Shown piece by piece: positions 9,005 through 20,599 of a DNA stretch of 64,000 bases. The DNA comes from Actinostola sp. cb2023 (lineage: Eukaryota; Cnidaria; Anthozoa; Actiniaria; Actinostolidae). A program made the translations under genes and the position numbers. The notes under the pieces were generated by a model. It saw only the letters and a program-made list of their open reading frames with translations, had not been told where the DNA came from and made no database searches. The stretch's first letter is position 1; each line of letters begins with the position of its first letter. The stretch covers positions 139,791 to 203,790 of the forward strand of contig JAUJYZ010000610.1 of NCBI GenBank assembly GCA_033675265.1, written 5' to 3'.

Positions 9005-10450
9005 ATAGTTTCATCGTTTTCCGTCGATGCATCAGCAGTATTTACATCACTATTCAAGTTCTGTAGGAATTTGTTTATTGAAGAATTGATTAGATGAATA
9101 GGATAGCAGAGCTTCCTAAATATAGAACGAAGCTTGTCGCATTCAGTTGCAAAGATAGCAGGAGACGATGAAAGGCGATATGCACGATGTATCACAGTCT
9201 TCAATAAACAATCTTTGTAACGTTCATCTACATGGCTATGATAATGAAGAAGTAAGCCTGTGTTGGTTGGCTTCCTGTAAACTGATGTTTCTAGTTTATT
9301 TCTTGTCTTTTCAATTAGCATACCAAGAAACGTGATTTTGTTTTCGGCCAGTTCCATTGTGAACTTGAGGTTTTCATGGCAACAATTAAGTGTAGTAAGG
9401 AAGTGATGGGCCATCTCAGCATTAGACATTATGACTAGTGTATCGTCCACATACCTTTTATAGAAGGATGGGATCTTGTTTTCTTGTTCTAGTTTGTCTT
9501 CGATAGAACACATGCATGTATTGGCTAGAAGCGGTCCAAGAGGAGAACCCATTGCTACGCCATCGACTTGTTCAAAGAGCTGTCCATCGAACTGAAAAAG
9601 TTGTTTTGTAGTGGCGAGTTGAAGCAGCCTCAGTCAGTTGATCTTTGGTCAGGTTCAGATTATATGTTGCATTGAACCAGTTGTCAATGAAGGCTTTGTC
9701 AACTAGGATATTAATGGTCTCCTGAACAGGGACGTTGATGAATAAAGCGGTGACATCGTAGGACACTAAAACATGATCAGTTTCAACATGTCCTCAGAGA
9801 AGCGAAAAACATCGTCGATATATGGTATACGCGTTGTTAGAGAGAGGTTTTAATTTCTCTTCGAGCCATTTAGCGAGTGGAAAGTTGTATGTTCCAGTTG
9901 CTGACAGTATCGGTCGCATTGCCGGATAGTTCAGCTTTGTGGGTTTTTGGTAGTCCATACAGATGGGCCAATCTTGATCCTTTAGGGCAGAGAAGATCAG
10001 CAACCAACTTCGGTAAGATGTTATGAACTTTATTGTGAAGATCTTTCTCTTTTATCAGTAAAGGGTGGTAATGCTTGGGCGGTCTGCCGCGCGATTTGGG
10101 ACGTTCATGGCTGCACTGCACAACTGATTTAGTAGAATCAAGGACAGATGCTTCCCGTAACAAACGTAAGTAATCACATTTATCCATTATGACAACGCCG
10201 GTTCCTTTATCAGGTTTGGTGATAACTATGTCATCGCGTTTATTAAGATTTTGAATGGCCTTTAATAGTGCTTTGGGTCAGTGGAGTTGGGCTTCGTCTG
10301 TCGACGTAGTTCAATGCGATTGAACGAAGCGTAGCGCAGGTTAAGTCCTTCTTGCAGTCCGGTAAGAGTGGATCTAACCTCCAATAGGCTTTCTCGAAGG
10401 CGGCTTGGATATCACGAGCTGAGGTATTATGTGGAAAAGCAAACTTTACC
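9005..10450 (-). pseudogene. Penelope-like reverse transcriptase, left arm (minus), broken
   Basis: Minus-strand frames over 8920-9552, 9572-9766 and 9870-10187 together give the PLE RT in order: a central PKTHK segment, SYDVTALFINVPV (motif A region), MGSPLGPLLAN (motif B), RYVDDTLVIM with the catalytic YVDD, then the KITFLGMLIE and YRKPTNTG regions typical of PLEs. Several frameshifts separate the pieces. The frame's last residues are replaced by the BEL LTR. N-terminal PLE sequence is readable to about 10450. No intact protein can be made. It is an inverted partner of 10455-11900. Confidence 0.85.
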
Positions 10451-10454
10451 CTTT

Positions 10455-11514
10455 TACCCTTTACTGGTAAAAGAGATCAGAAAGATCTTCACAATAAAGT
10501 TCATAACATCTTACCGAAGTCGGTTGCTGATCTTCTCTGACCTAAAGGATCAAGATTGGCCCATCTGTATGGACTACCAAAAACCCACAAAGCTGAACTA
10601 TATCAATGCGACCGATACTGTCAGCAACTGGAACATACAACTCAGTTCCACTCGCTAAATGGCTCGAAGAGAAATTAAAACCTCTCTCTAACAACGCGTA
10701 TACCATATATCGACGATGTTTTTCGCTTCTCTGAGGACATGTTGAAACTGATCATGTTTTAGTGTCCTACGATGTCACCGCTTTATTCACCAACGTTCCT
10801 GTTCAGGAGACCATTAATATCCTAGTTGAGAAAGCCTTCATTGACAACTGATTCAATGCAACATATAATCTGAACCTGACCAAAGATCAACTGACTGAGG
10901 CTGCTTCAACTCGCCACTACAAAACAACTTTTTTCAGTTCGATGGACAGCTCTTTGAACAAGTCGATGGCGTAGCAATGGGGTCTCCTCTTGGACCGCTT
11001 CTAGCCAATACATGCATGTGTTCTATCGAAGACAAACTAGAACAAGAAAACAAGATCCCATTCTTCTATAAAAGGTAGTGGACGATACACTAGTCATAAT
11101 GTCTAATGCTGAGATGGCCCATCACTTCCTTACTACACTTAATTGTTGCCATGAAAACCTCAAGTTCACAATGGAACTGGCTGTGGAAAACAAAATCACG
11201 TTTCTTGGTATGCTAATTGAAAAGACAGGAAATAAACTAGAAACATCAGTTTACAGGAAGCCAACCAACACAGGCTTACTTCTTCATTATCATAGCCATG
11301 TAGATGAACGTTACAAAGATTGTTTATTGAAGACTATGATACATCGTGCTTATCGCCTTTCATCGTCTTCTGCTATCTTTGCAACTGAATGCGACAAGCT
11401 TCGTTCTATATTTAGGAAGCTCTGCTATCCTATTCATCTAATCAATTCATCAATAAACAAATTCCTACAGAACTTGAATAGTGATGTAAATACTGCTGAT
11501 GCACCGACGGAAAA

Positions 11515-11549
<35 letters not shown>

Positions 11550-11940
11550 AAACTATCATCATAAAAACTATCATCATCCCACTGCCGTTCAAAGATCAAA
11601 AGTCAGCGAACTCCGTAAGGAAACAGAGCGCAAAAATTGGAGTTACCGTCAAGCCTGTTTTCCAAAGCAAAAAGGTCCAACAAGTCTTCGCTCCAAAGGA
11701 AAAGAAGCCACAGATTGTGAACACACAGTGCGTTGTGTATAAATTTCAATGTAATCTGTGTGACTTCATCAACGTGTTGCTGAACACAAAAACAGTGCTA
11801 TTGGAAACCATCTAACAGAGAAACATGGACAAGCAAAGTCAAAACCTATAGAGCACCTTTTATCTATATTAAGGAAATGCAAGAACAAATTTGACTGTTT
11901 AATATCAGTATTCGAGATGCTTTTCATTAAAGACATTAAG
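10455..11940 (+). pseudogene. Penelope-like reverse transcriptase, right arm (plus), broken, with GIY-YIG remnant
   Basis: This is the same RT as the left arm in the opposite orientation, beginning within the N-terminal part. Readable pieces include MSNAEMAHHFLTTLN, ENKITFLGMLIEKTG and YRKPTNTGLLLHYHSH. The catalytic YVDD region is damaged near 11070. After the RT, a (TAA)n insertion (about 11527-11550) and then a Cys-rich start of a GIY-YIG-type endonuclease (VYKFQCNLCD) are seen. The YIG core is deleted, and the remainder (EKHGQ... and FIKDIKPK in other frames) continues to about 11970. Confidence 0.85.
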
Positions 11941-12224
11941 CCTAAATACACAAACAGACTCTGTTCGCGCTAAGTTATTCAAGTGACATTTTTCATCTCA
12001 CTTTAGCTTTGTATTTTAGTTTTTATTGTTTTTATTGTTCTTATTTTTTGTATTTATTTCATATGTCCCTTAGGAATTTTTCACTGTATATATTCATAGT
12101 TTTCTCTTCATTTTTTGACTTGATAATGACGTGAGCTAAACGTCGAAACGTCGTCGCTTTTATTATACTATATCTTTAGTATGAATTTTAGAGTTTTACT
12201 GTCGCAATGTTTTCTTATTAAATG

Positions 12225-12230
<6 letters not shown>
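11941..12230 (+). mobile_element. PLE 1 right-arm 3' tail
   Basis: Reverse complement of 1881-2170. It carries the hammerhead-like hairpin and leads into the ATT array, which marks the outer end of the inverted pair. Confidence 0.8.
12119..12156 (+). ncRNA. degenerate hammerhead-ribozyme-like hairpin of PLE 1, right arm
   Basis: 'cttgataatgacgtgagc' leads into a GACGT/ACGTC stem and then GAAAC. Same structure and same two core deviations as the left arm. Confidence 0.35.
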
Positions 12231-12321
<91 letters not shown>

Positions 12322-12325
12322 TTAA
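12228..12325. repeat. (ATT)n microsatellite at the PLE right-arm end
   Basis: Triplet array with one interruption; it mirrors 1775-1880. Confidence 0.9.
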
Positions 12326-12420
12326 AAGTTTATTATAATAAGTTTATTATTACTGATCTATCCAGCAGTCAGGTTTCGATGGTTGTTTGCGGTTTTAAAG
12401 AATGACAAAGGCGTACTCAC

Positions 12421-12654
12421 CTGAGATGCAGCCATTGATGAACAAACTGAAGGACACCAGCATAGAAAGCAGTATGGTCATCTTGGAGTTGAGAACAGGA
12501 GAGAAATAAACTTCTAACCAACGTTATTCGTGATAGCAATCCATCTACTGTTGGATTATTTTTCGGTTTTTCTTTCATAAGTAAGAGATAGGAATTTCGT
12601 TTGTCATTCAGGGCGAACAAACGTTTCAGTTTAATACGTTGATTCTGTCATAGC
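12421..12654 (-). CDS. possible internal exon of an unrecognised gene
   Basis: On the minus strand an open frame of about 78 residues runs from an acceptor-like 'atgacag' (12655) to a strong donor, CAG|GTGAGT, at 12420. The translation (including RLFALNDKRNSYLLLMKEK, ending QFVHQWLHLR) is not repetitive and looks like a helical globular protein, but I do not recognise it. No partner exons are visible on either side, where mobile elements lie. It may be an orphan exon left by insertions, or a chance frame. Confidence 0.3.
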
Positions 12655-12655
12655 T

Positions 12656-13320
12656 CGAAACTATACTTTCAATTCATCACTGAGCTCTCTAGCTTCACTT
12701 TTCTATAAGAGGATTTCCAATTCTTTTGTCCATGTTCTGGGCGTTGTATTTGCGTGACTCAACTGTTGAGTTTCCATTAAGTTTTGTACGTAAGTCCAAG
12801 TTTTAATGTATGACTAATCTCATGTATTCTAACACCTTCCACGCCCGCTTTCAATTGCATGAAATAGTAAAATGCGTGCCGTTTTATGTCAAGAAGTAGT
12901 CGTTATTATTGACAACAAAGATGCATTATGGCCGCTAGGCAGCACGTCCTTCTCCTCCAGGCCTTACTAACTTACCGAAACTATCGCCCCCCCTAAACTA
13001 GATTATCAGTGTTCAAAATAATATGCTATATGCTCATTATTATGATAGATTGAACACTGACATCGCACTGGTTTGTTTCGCTCCACTCATGCTGTGACTT
13101 TAAAAATAACATTTTAAAATTATTTAAAATTATTTTACATGATTAGCCCATTGACTCCTACACCGGCCGAAACCGGCCGTAAACATCGATACTGCTTTGA
13201 AAATGTTTTCGTAACATCGATCTCATGGCCCGGTTATTAGTGACAACTAGATAAGTAAATCTAATGTCGCAGTTTGTAGGTTGGATAATTCATGACAACA
13301 ATTTTGTATCTTCAACCTTA
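12656..13320. other. non-coding, nothing recognised
   Basis: AT-rich sequence without a long frame. A short GC palindrome (accggccgaaaccggccg) lies near 13162. Confidence 0.45.
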
Positions 13321-13332
13321 GTTTTAATAAAA

Positions 13333-13369
13333 ACTGCCAAGCATTCGGGCTAAGCGCCCATCTTCAGGG
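13333..13369 (-). ncRNA. hammerhead-ribozyme-like motif in PLE 3 tail
   Basis: On the minus strand CTGAAGA fits the CUGANGA core exactly. It is followed by a GGGC/GCCC stem with a short loop (stem II position) and then GAAT, one base away from GAAA. Flanking 'gccctg' and 'gcttggcag' could form part of the outer stems. Placement at the end of a PLE matches the published association of PLEs with hammerhead motifs. Activity is doubtful because of the A-to-T change. Confidence 0.45.
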
Positions 13370-13649
13370 CAAAATGCTTAAAATCTAATTACAACGGCTA
13401 TAAGTATACGAACACAAACAAACGCCACCAAAACAAACAAACTCGTGCGCAACAAACTGAACAAGCTCGCGCAAAGCAAGCAAAATCGAACAACGCTAGA
13501 GTTACTGAATATAGAGTATTATATAGAATGAATGAAAAAGGTGCGCGAGGAATAGAAAATGAAATATTATTAACGTAGGAATTGAAAATAATAAATAGAA
13601 AGGTAGCCAGAAACACGAAACCAGTGCGCGATGAACTATAAAAATAGAA

Positions 13650-13930
13650 ATAAAATATATGAATGAGTAAACGAATGAATGAATAAATGAATGGATGAAC
13701 GAATGGATGAACGAATGAATGAATGAATAGATGAACGAATAAATGAATGAACGAACGAATGGATGAACGAATGAATGAATGAATAAATGAAATAATGAAT
13801 GAACGAATGGATGAATGAATGAATGAATAAATGAAATAATGAATGAACGTATGAATGAATAAATGAATTAATGAATGAACGAATGAATGAGTAAATTGAA
13901 TGGATGGATGAATAAATAAATAAATAGACT
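13650..13930. repeat. (GAAT)n-type simple repeat
   Basis: Degenerate tetranucleotide array of gaat, gaac and gatg units. The minus-strand frame rich in HSFIHSFI is its translation. Confidence 0.9.
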
Positions 13931-14526
13931 GCACAATTATTGCTTATTAATTAGTGGCATGTAGGTGGATGGCAAAATCCTTCCACTGTCTCTGTTAGTG
14001 ATGGAGTCATTGTGACTGGCAATGTGCCAAGACTCCAACCACTTTCTTTGATGCCATCTACTCTCTTTTCCAATAATCATGTTCTTCAATTCCAGGAAAT
14101 TCCATGTCCTGTTTCATGGGCATGTTTTGCTAATGCGGATTTTTCTGGCCCGAATTTTACTGAGCCTAACACTTGACTGGTGTTTTTTTCTGTCGTGTTA
14201 GTAACGATCTTCCAGTTTCGCCAATGTAAACAGCATCACATTCACCACATGGAACAGAGTATACAACACCTATGGGAGGTTTTATGGAATCTTTTTCTGA
14301 CGTCAAAATCTGTCGCGAGTGGCCGTCAAACCGTCATTTTACTTGCTCAAAACTTCAATTTTAGATCGGTGAAGTCTAAATATCTGTCAAATATACCAAA
14401 TATAAGTTACTTATAAACAAACAAACAAATGTCATCTAGTTGCTTGAAGAAAAACTAACAGACTTTGAAAGTTAGGCTCGAACATATTGTAGATCCTGGT
14501 CACACGTAAAACCTCCCATACGTAAC

Positions 14527-14650
14527 ACGCGGTGGCTCAGCATAATGTCTGGAAGTATGGGCCTTTTTTGGATAAATTACCGGCTTTCATCTCTTTTGAA
14601 CCTGGGGGTCTAGGGTTCGAGTCCCAGCAGCGACACGGTTTTTTTTCCAT
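14527..14650 (+). repeat. possible tRNA-derived SINE
   Basis: 'ggtggctcagc' resembles a pol III A box, and 'ggttcgagtccc' (14614-14625) matches the B box consensus. A T-run follows that could terminate pol III. The boxes are about 80 bases apart, longer than in an ordinary tRNA, and acceptor-stem pairing is not evident, so this is not called as a tRNA. Confidence 0.35.
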
Positions 14651-14724
14651 TCTTTCTTTTTTTGTTTCGTTCTTGTTTTGTTCTTGTTTGTTTGTTTGTT
14701 TTCTTTTTTGGGATTGTTTACACA

Positions 14725-15149
14725 GGCAGCCCAACCATTCCTTTTGAGGCTACTAAATAATGAAATAAAATGATATTTGCGTCTTTTTTTGATGGGTTTC
14801 CTGTGGTAGAGCACGCGCGCGCGCATTTATATGTTGGGTTCCCTGTGTTGAGTAACATATAATGTTGGGATCCCTGTGTACCTCCTGCGGGACGCGCCCG
14901 CAGCAAATGTGTATATTTACGTGACTGGAGTTTCATACCTTGTTTAAATATACAGCATATGCTTAAATATACACATTTCAGTGCGGGCGCGTCCCGCAGG
15001 AGGTACACAGGGATCCCATCATTATATGTTACTCAACACAGGGAACCCAACATATAAATGCGCTCTACCACAGGAAACCCATAAAAAAAAGACGCAAATA
15101 TCATTTTATTTCATTATTTAGTAGCCTCAAAAGGAATGGTTGGGCTGCC
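14725..15149. mobile_element. long foldback/MITE element
   Basis: The two ends are inverted copies of about 190 bp (left 'ggcagcccaaccattcc', right 'ggaatggttgggctgcc'), separated by a short loop near 14935-14955. Each arm carries variants of 'gggttccctgtg'. There is no coding capacity. A target duplication is not clear. Confidence 0.85.
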
Positions 15150-17580
15150 TCTGGGTACCCCTACCGACCGGTATGCATTCAAGTCGCCTTAACACAGAAT
15201 CCGTCCATTTAAATCCCAACTAGACGCTCTAATAGCGTTCACTTGGGCTACTGATATGAGATGATGAAGCCGAGAATTGGTAGCTTTAAAATTGCAAGGT
15301 TTCTGAAAATGGTGAAGGTAGTTTATGAGTACTAAGAATTATAAATACTTAGATTTTAGCCAAAGAACTACATTTCAGAGAAGTGCTAACATCGCAGCGT
15401 GACTTTTCGTCACTCGTTGCGTGACTCAGTACTGAACATGCATGCGTAATTAGATTGCCTTCGATATTCATATCAAGTAGATTTTTTCTCTTCTACTGAT
15501 TGACGATACTCGAGCAGGAAAGCGTAACTTAAATATAGCCAAGAACTAAAGTTCAATAGTTAATGAACATTTGTGATGCATTTATATTTTACAAAGAACA
15601 TTCCAAAGAACAGAATTTCGTGTTTTCTTAGCATGCTATTATAAAATCAACAATATAAACTAATACGAGTCTTGGACTTACCTAAGCTTATATACTTTCG
15701 GACAGAAAAATTACAAGCCACCAAATAATATTCGAAGTCTATACTGAAAAGCTCTTGAAAGGTTTATAAAATCAATATCCTTTGGGACATAAATCAAGCT
15801 CACATTGTGCAAAGCAAAAATGCATGAATCAAAAGAACTATCGAATTCAAGAATTTCAAGCAGTAACAAGAGTTTATAGTCAAGTGTTTAGTCATAGTTT
15901 CGTCATTTGTAGTCCTTTGTTTACGGCCATTTCTAGCCATCATTTGCTCATATTTTGCTCATTTCATTTGATTTCATAGTTTGCTTTGATTGTAAAGAAT
16001 TGACTCGTTGGTTGAGGTTGAATAATTTCTTTTGAAGTTTGACAGCTTCGTACACGTACAATCTGACCACTCTCTCTCACACGATCTCTCACACTGAACT
16101 GGTATGTAATCTAACTACAACGACCGAGGGGGGGTGGGCAAGTCCGTTACAGATTTCTCTTTGACTGCCTTGAGTTCTATCCTTCACCTTCGCTTGTGAT
16201 TCCAATATGGCGACTGTTGTTACGTAGTTATTCATCGATGAAGATATCAAGGTTATGTTATGTTCTTTGACAGCATCTGAGGGCCCATCTGAGTTCTTCA
16301 CATGAAGAGTCTGGTATTCATCAGCATCTGAGTAGTACTTTTCAGTACAAGAGTTGATACAGAGTCAAGTCTGTAGTCATAGTTTCGTCATTTGTAATTG
16401 TAGTTATTAGAGAGTTTTAGCAAACACGACGCGACGTGAGAACACGACGTTAGATGACGAATATATCACATTTGGCATTGCGTGACTACCGTGACAACGT
16501 CGCGACGTCAAGTTCACGACGCCATTTCACTTGTTTTCACGTCCTCTTCATGACGTTGAGGACGCCAACGGTCGTTTCACAGTTATTCGTCAGCGCGCGC
16601 GCCGTGCTCTTTCACGTCGCGTCGTGTTTGCTAAATCTCTCTATTTGCTCATATTTGCTCATAGTTTGCTCATTTGATCTCGTTTGCATTGATTTCTCTT
16701 TGAATTCGTGGAACGGCCCGTTCCGAAATTGCTCAACATCCTCTTTTAGTGTAGGCCTACCACGAACGGCGTGTGCATTTGTAAGCATAGTGAGCGTTTG
16801 GAAAACAAGGCGACGAATAACATCAAACATCATTTCAGTGAATTCGAAGAGAACTGCAATGGCGAACGAGCGCTCGACTTTAGTTAGATAGCCTCATGAT
16901 TCGTGATCATGTAAGTTGCCATGGTTTCGACCTATGAACCAATCGAATCACGGCTCTCTCTTTCTTCTCTCTGGGCTTCCTGTGACCGGGAAGGACTGCA
17001 ACTTCTGACCAGAACCAAGGGTGTTTTAAAACTTGTGCTACCACAGGTAGCCCAAGTAATAAAAAATATACATTTTTTGAAAGCTAAATAAATGGAGATT
17101 CCAATTAATGGTCTATTAACAAAAAAGAAACAAGCGTTTTAGAAATAAGTCGAAATAATGGTCTCTTGGTCGAGTTCAACGAATTTTCATATAGCGTTAT
17201 ACGGTGAGTTCCTCGACAGCCGCATTTTATCTAGTCTCCCTCGCTGCGAAGGAGACTACATTTTATCGGAAAATCAAGAGAATTATCTTTATGCACTCTA
17301 GAGATATCAATTATCAAAAGGGTATCTCCGATTTTCGATAAGTTGCTCCATTGCTTTTTTTATTTGCCGCTAAACTTTCGGTACCGTAAAAAAAAAACAT
17401 TGTTTTTTACTAATCAGTTAATACTGCTCCACAAAAAAATAAAATATCAAAAATCGGAGACACACTGAATTGTGGGCCACCGTCGTGATGGCAACTGACT
17501 TCAGCATGAGTAATATTTTGTATATTAAAAAACGTTAAAATATGGGCTCTGTTATGAATTTCCGCAAAGTTCAAACACTT
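15150..17580. other. intergenic stretch with dispersed short repeats, no supported gene
   Basis: Contains a segment at 15213-15265 that reappears inverted near 50880-50940. It also has two related blocks (about 15895-15980 and 16378-16690) sharing 'gtttcgtcatttgta' and 'tttgctcat', and a CpG-rich patch at 16420-16620. A 145-residue frame at 16454-16891 has no recognisable domain and overlaps a comparable frame on the other strand, so I do not call it a gene. Confidence 0.4.
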
Positions 17581-17779
17581 GTGCACTGGATTATTGGGCT
17601 TCCTGTGTATAGCGTGTCCGCTGGCCAAGTTGTGTTGACGTTTGTGATTAAACTGGAGGTACATGTAGATAGAAACGTAGTATCGTAGTTGGAAAAGCAA
17701 AACAACATCTAGTAATTAAGGTATGTGAATAGTGTTAGTGTTCTATATATAGTCTTAACAAGGTATCGTAGATTGCGTT

Positions 17780-18236
17780 AGAGTGATTCAGTTCCAATAA
17801 ACCTGGGCATTACTTATTTAAGCTTATGCACCTATCATCGGTTATCCCCTGGGGGGGGACCCCGGGCAAATACAGGTTTGCATGGGGACTTTTACGGAGG
17901 TTTGAACGCTGTTTCTCCCTGGGGGAGGGGAAAATGACGGAGATTTGTTGGATTTTTTTTAGTGTCATCGGAGAACTTGCGTGATGATACTAAAAACGGC
18001 TGCGAAGGAGGCTACTCTAGGAGGGGCATTTGTTTGTTCTATGTCCCCACTTACCAGGGGGAAATTAACAACTTTGACAGGCCCTTTTGCAAAGTCCCCT
18101 CCCTTGCCCGGGGTCCCCCCCCAGGGGATATGATAGGTGCAAACCACATGTGTAGCTCACTCTTTTGTTTTCTTTTGTTTCTTTGCATTAATAGTGACAG
18201 CTAATTAGTAGTGCCCAGGTTTATTGGAATCACTCT
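17780..18236. mobile_element. nested foldback element, absent from the second copy
   Basis: The outer arms are 'agagtgattcagttcc...' and its reverse complement ending 'ggaatcactct'. Inside lies a second palindrome (17828-18142) with 'cccctgggggggg' and 'ccccccccagggg' arms. Copy 2 runs straight from the left flank ('gattgcgtt') to the right flank ('gtttgtata') near 56335, giving an empty site. Confidence 0.75.
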
Positions 18237-18683
18237 ATGTTTGTATATACATTTGTAAGCTCTAGATATTTTCCTCAACACTATTAATGTAAATAACCAG
18301 TAATAATCACGAGAAGCTTGATATTTATTGCATATCATTCTTATAGGAGTGAAAATAATATCACAATGACTTTAATAATAGCATATCAGACAGTATGTAA
18401 TGACAAATCATTTTAATTGAGCAAAATATTTATCTAAAAACCCAAATGGGTGCTGGTCAGCAGTCTTGCCCATTGGCTTCCTTAGAGGGGGTTTGATTGT
18501 ATTGTATTGATTAGATTGAAAGAGTGTTGATTGCTTGTACAAATAGACCATTTTACAGTTCTGTTCAGTGACCACAAACAATGATGCCAAGTCAAGGCTG
18601 GAGTAATTTTAAACTATACATAAAAAATACATTTTATTATGTACATGCAGTATAAATATGCCAGTTAACCTTGATATATATAC

Positions 18684-18828
18684 CTTATTTGACATTTTAG
18701 TGTGTAGTACGGCTGGATATTTTTACGAGTCTGCAGTATGCAGTATTTTGTCGAGCCCGTAGGGCGAGACAAAATACAAAGACGAGTAAAAATTTCCAGC
18801 CCTACTACACACTAAAATGTCAAATAAG
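18684..18828. mobile_element. palindromic MITE, absent from the second copy
   Basis: 'cttatttgacattttag' at the left end is exactly repeated inverted at the right end. The interior is the arms of a hairpin around 'gagcccgtagggcg'. The following 'gctggatatttttactcg' blocks to about 19000 belong to the same insertion. Confidence 0.75.
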
Positions 18829-19769
18829 TTATTTATTATCCAACCCTTTTGTGATGCGAAGAAAACACTCCTGCCAAGGATATTTATATAAAAACGCTTG
18901 CGAAATAGACGAGTAAAAATATCGCTGGATATTTTTACTCGCTCCAGTCCTACTCGCGCGATATTTTTACTCGTCTATATATAGTTGCATAATAATGTGC
19001 AATATTTGTGATAATTACTGAACAATTTAATTAACAGTATAATGGTCTATTGCTCGCTTTGCTTTGCCTTGCTGATTGCTGCAGCATGAGCACTAGTTTG
19101 CACCACTCACTATATATGTCAATATGGCATATGAGATGTCACTTTCATGACGTAATTAATACGTCATATAGGCAGTCAAGGGGTTAACTTTCTTATTCTT
19201 TAGTACCATTCATCTTTGTGTCAGGCTAGCTGTAGTATACCACCGTGTACAGCCTGCATGGAGACTGGGATACATTGAACTGTATCTTATTAATTAGGCT
19301 AGGTAGAATAAATGCCTAGTCTTTGCTAGTTTGAGTTTAATAAGATTTTATTTACCATTAATGTGACTCGATCATCTCAATAAACAGGATAATTAATCAA
19401 TTTTGCTTACTGCAAATAGCTTCTTTTTTTTTCATTCACGAGTCATCTCCTATGACTGTACTGTATGTGCGGATGTATAATAGACCCATTTAGCTTGGGC
19501 ATGAATAAAATGTTTTCCCATTTCAGACGACGTGTTGTTCCCCTGATATTAGATTCCTTGTTTGAGTGACATCCAAATTTATGTCTCTTCTCAAGTGTTA
19601 CCAATAGAGAAAGAAATAATACCCAGGGGAATGACATGTAGTCTGAAATGGGAAAACATTGTGCCCAAGCTAAATGGGTATATTGTGAATTCATTAAATA
19701 AAATAGTAATGACTAATATATATAACTATAGCTAATGGTGGCCTTCAAATCTATACTGATTGTGATATT

Positions 19770-19862
19770 TACTGCATGGCGATGTTGTATCGGTAGATAT
19801 AGATCCAAGCCGTAGGCGAGGATCTATATCTCCGATACAACATGCGAATGCTGTAAATGGCT
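19770..19862. repeat. palindrome around 'gatctatatct'
   Basis: An imperfect inverted repeat (tactgcatg...gttgtatcgg against ccgatacaac...). The same structure occurs at 57633-57725 in the second copy. Confidence 0.7.
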
Positions 19863-20121
19863 TCTAAACCTCCATCCCAATTTACCTTGATTGAAAACAG
19901 TATTACACAAAATCTAAGCAAATAACACAAGAAAATTACAGAACTTTCTTGTAAAGGTACTTTTGACGTCACTGTCATGCGCAGGATACACCTCAAATCA
20001 TCCCACATTGGAGAGAGCTATTGTATTCGTAAGTAGGAAGCCTTATGGATAATCATAACTTGCTGTCGGTGCTATGCAAAGGTCAATGATATGAGTAAAT
20101 GAGACCTTTGAATGACCTGTG

Positions 20122-20225
20122 TCAGTTCTATATCACTGATATAGAACTGATTAATAAAACATTAGTGCTGTATCAGTGATACACTAATGTTTTATTTATT
20201 AAGTCTGTATCACTGATACAGACAC
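20122..20225. repeat. series of short hairpins with 'tatcactgata' cores
   Basis: Three adjacent palindromes (ttctatatcactgatatagaa; attagtg...cactaat; tctgtatcactgatacaga). Possibly a small MITE; also present in the second copy near 57985-58090. Confidence 0.65.
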
Positions 20226-20599
20226 TGATTGTGACCGATTCAACCAACCTGGTAACTATCAACTATTTTTATATTTCTTCTCTCTTTAAACACTATATTT
20301 GTATACATGTTGTCTCCCCCTTCAAATTACATCAGTGAAACCAAAATTCCAGGTTTACCTCAGTGTAATTTAGATCCTTACAACTGACATTAGCCTCACC
20401 CTGATTTTCAGACGACGCATGTCAGCTGTCTGAAAATCAGGCTAAACTCATCTCACTAGTTCTATAATAATTATTATTAATAGTAATAAGTCATTTCACT
20501 TTATTTGTTCATGCATTAACAAGAAAGAAAATATGTTATACTCATGACAAGTAGTTTACCATCATTAGGCAGATTAATTTTACTGAGATTAATCATCTA

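Larger units (their letters stand above)
13321..14285 (-). mobile_element. degraded Penelope-like element 3: GIY-YIG remnant and 3' tail
   Basis: On the minus strand 14204-14282 encodes a GIY-YIG start (GVVYSVPCGECDAVYIGETG). This continues in broken frames to about 13960 with the KHAHETGH and EEHDYWKRE pieces typical of the PLE endonuclease. Downstream come a simple-repeat expansion (13650-13930) and a hammerhead-like tail (13333-13369). The RT itself is absent, so this is a 5'-truncated fragment. Confidence 0.7.

Noticed and set aside
14527..14650. functional tRNA gene
   Set aside because: A perfect B box exists, but the A box is too distant and no acceptor stem or cloverleaf could be drawn.
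16454..16891. 145-residue plus-strand frame
   Set aside because: No domain, no splice support, and an equally long frame on the other strand over part of it.
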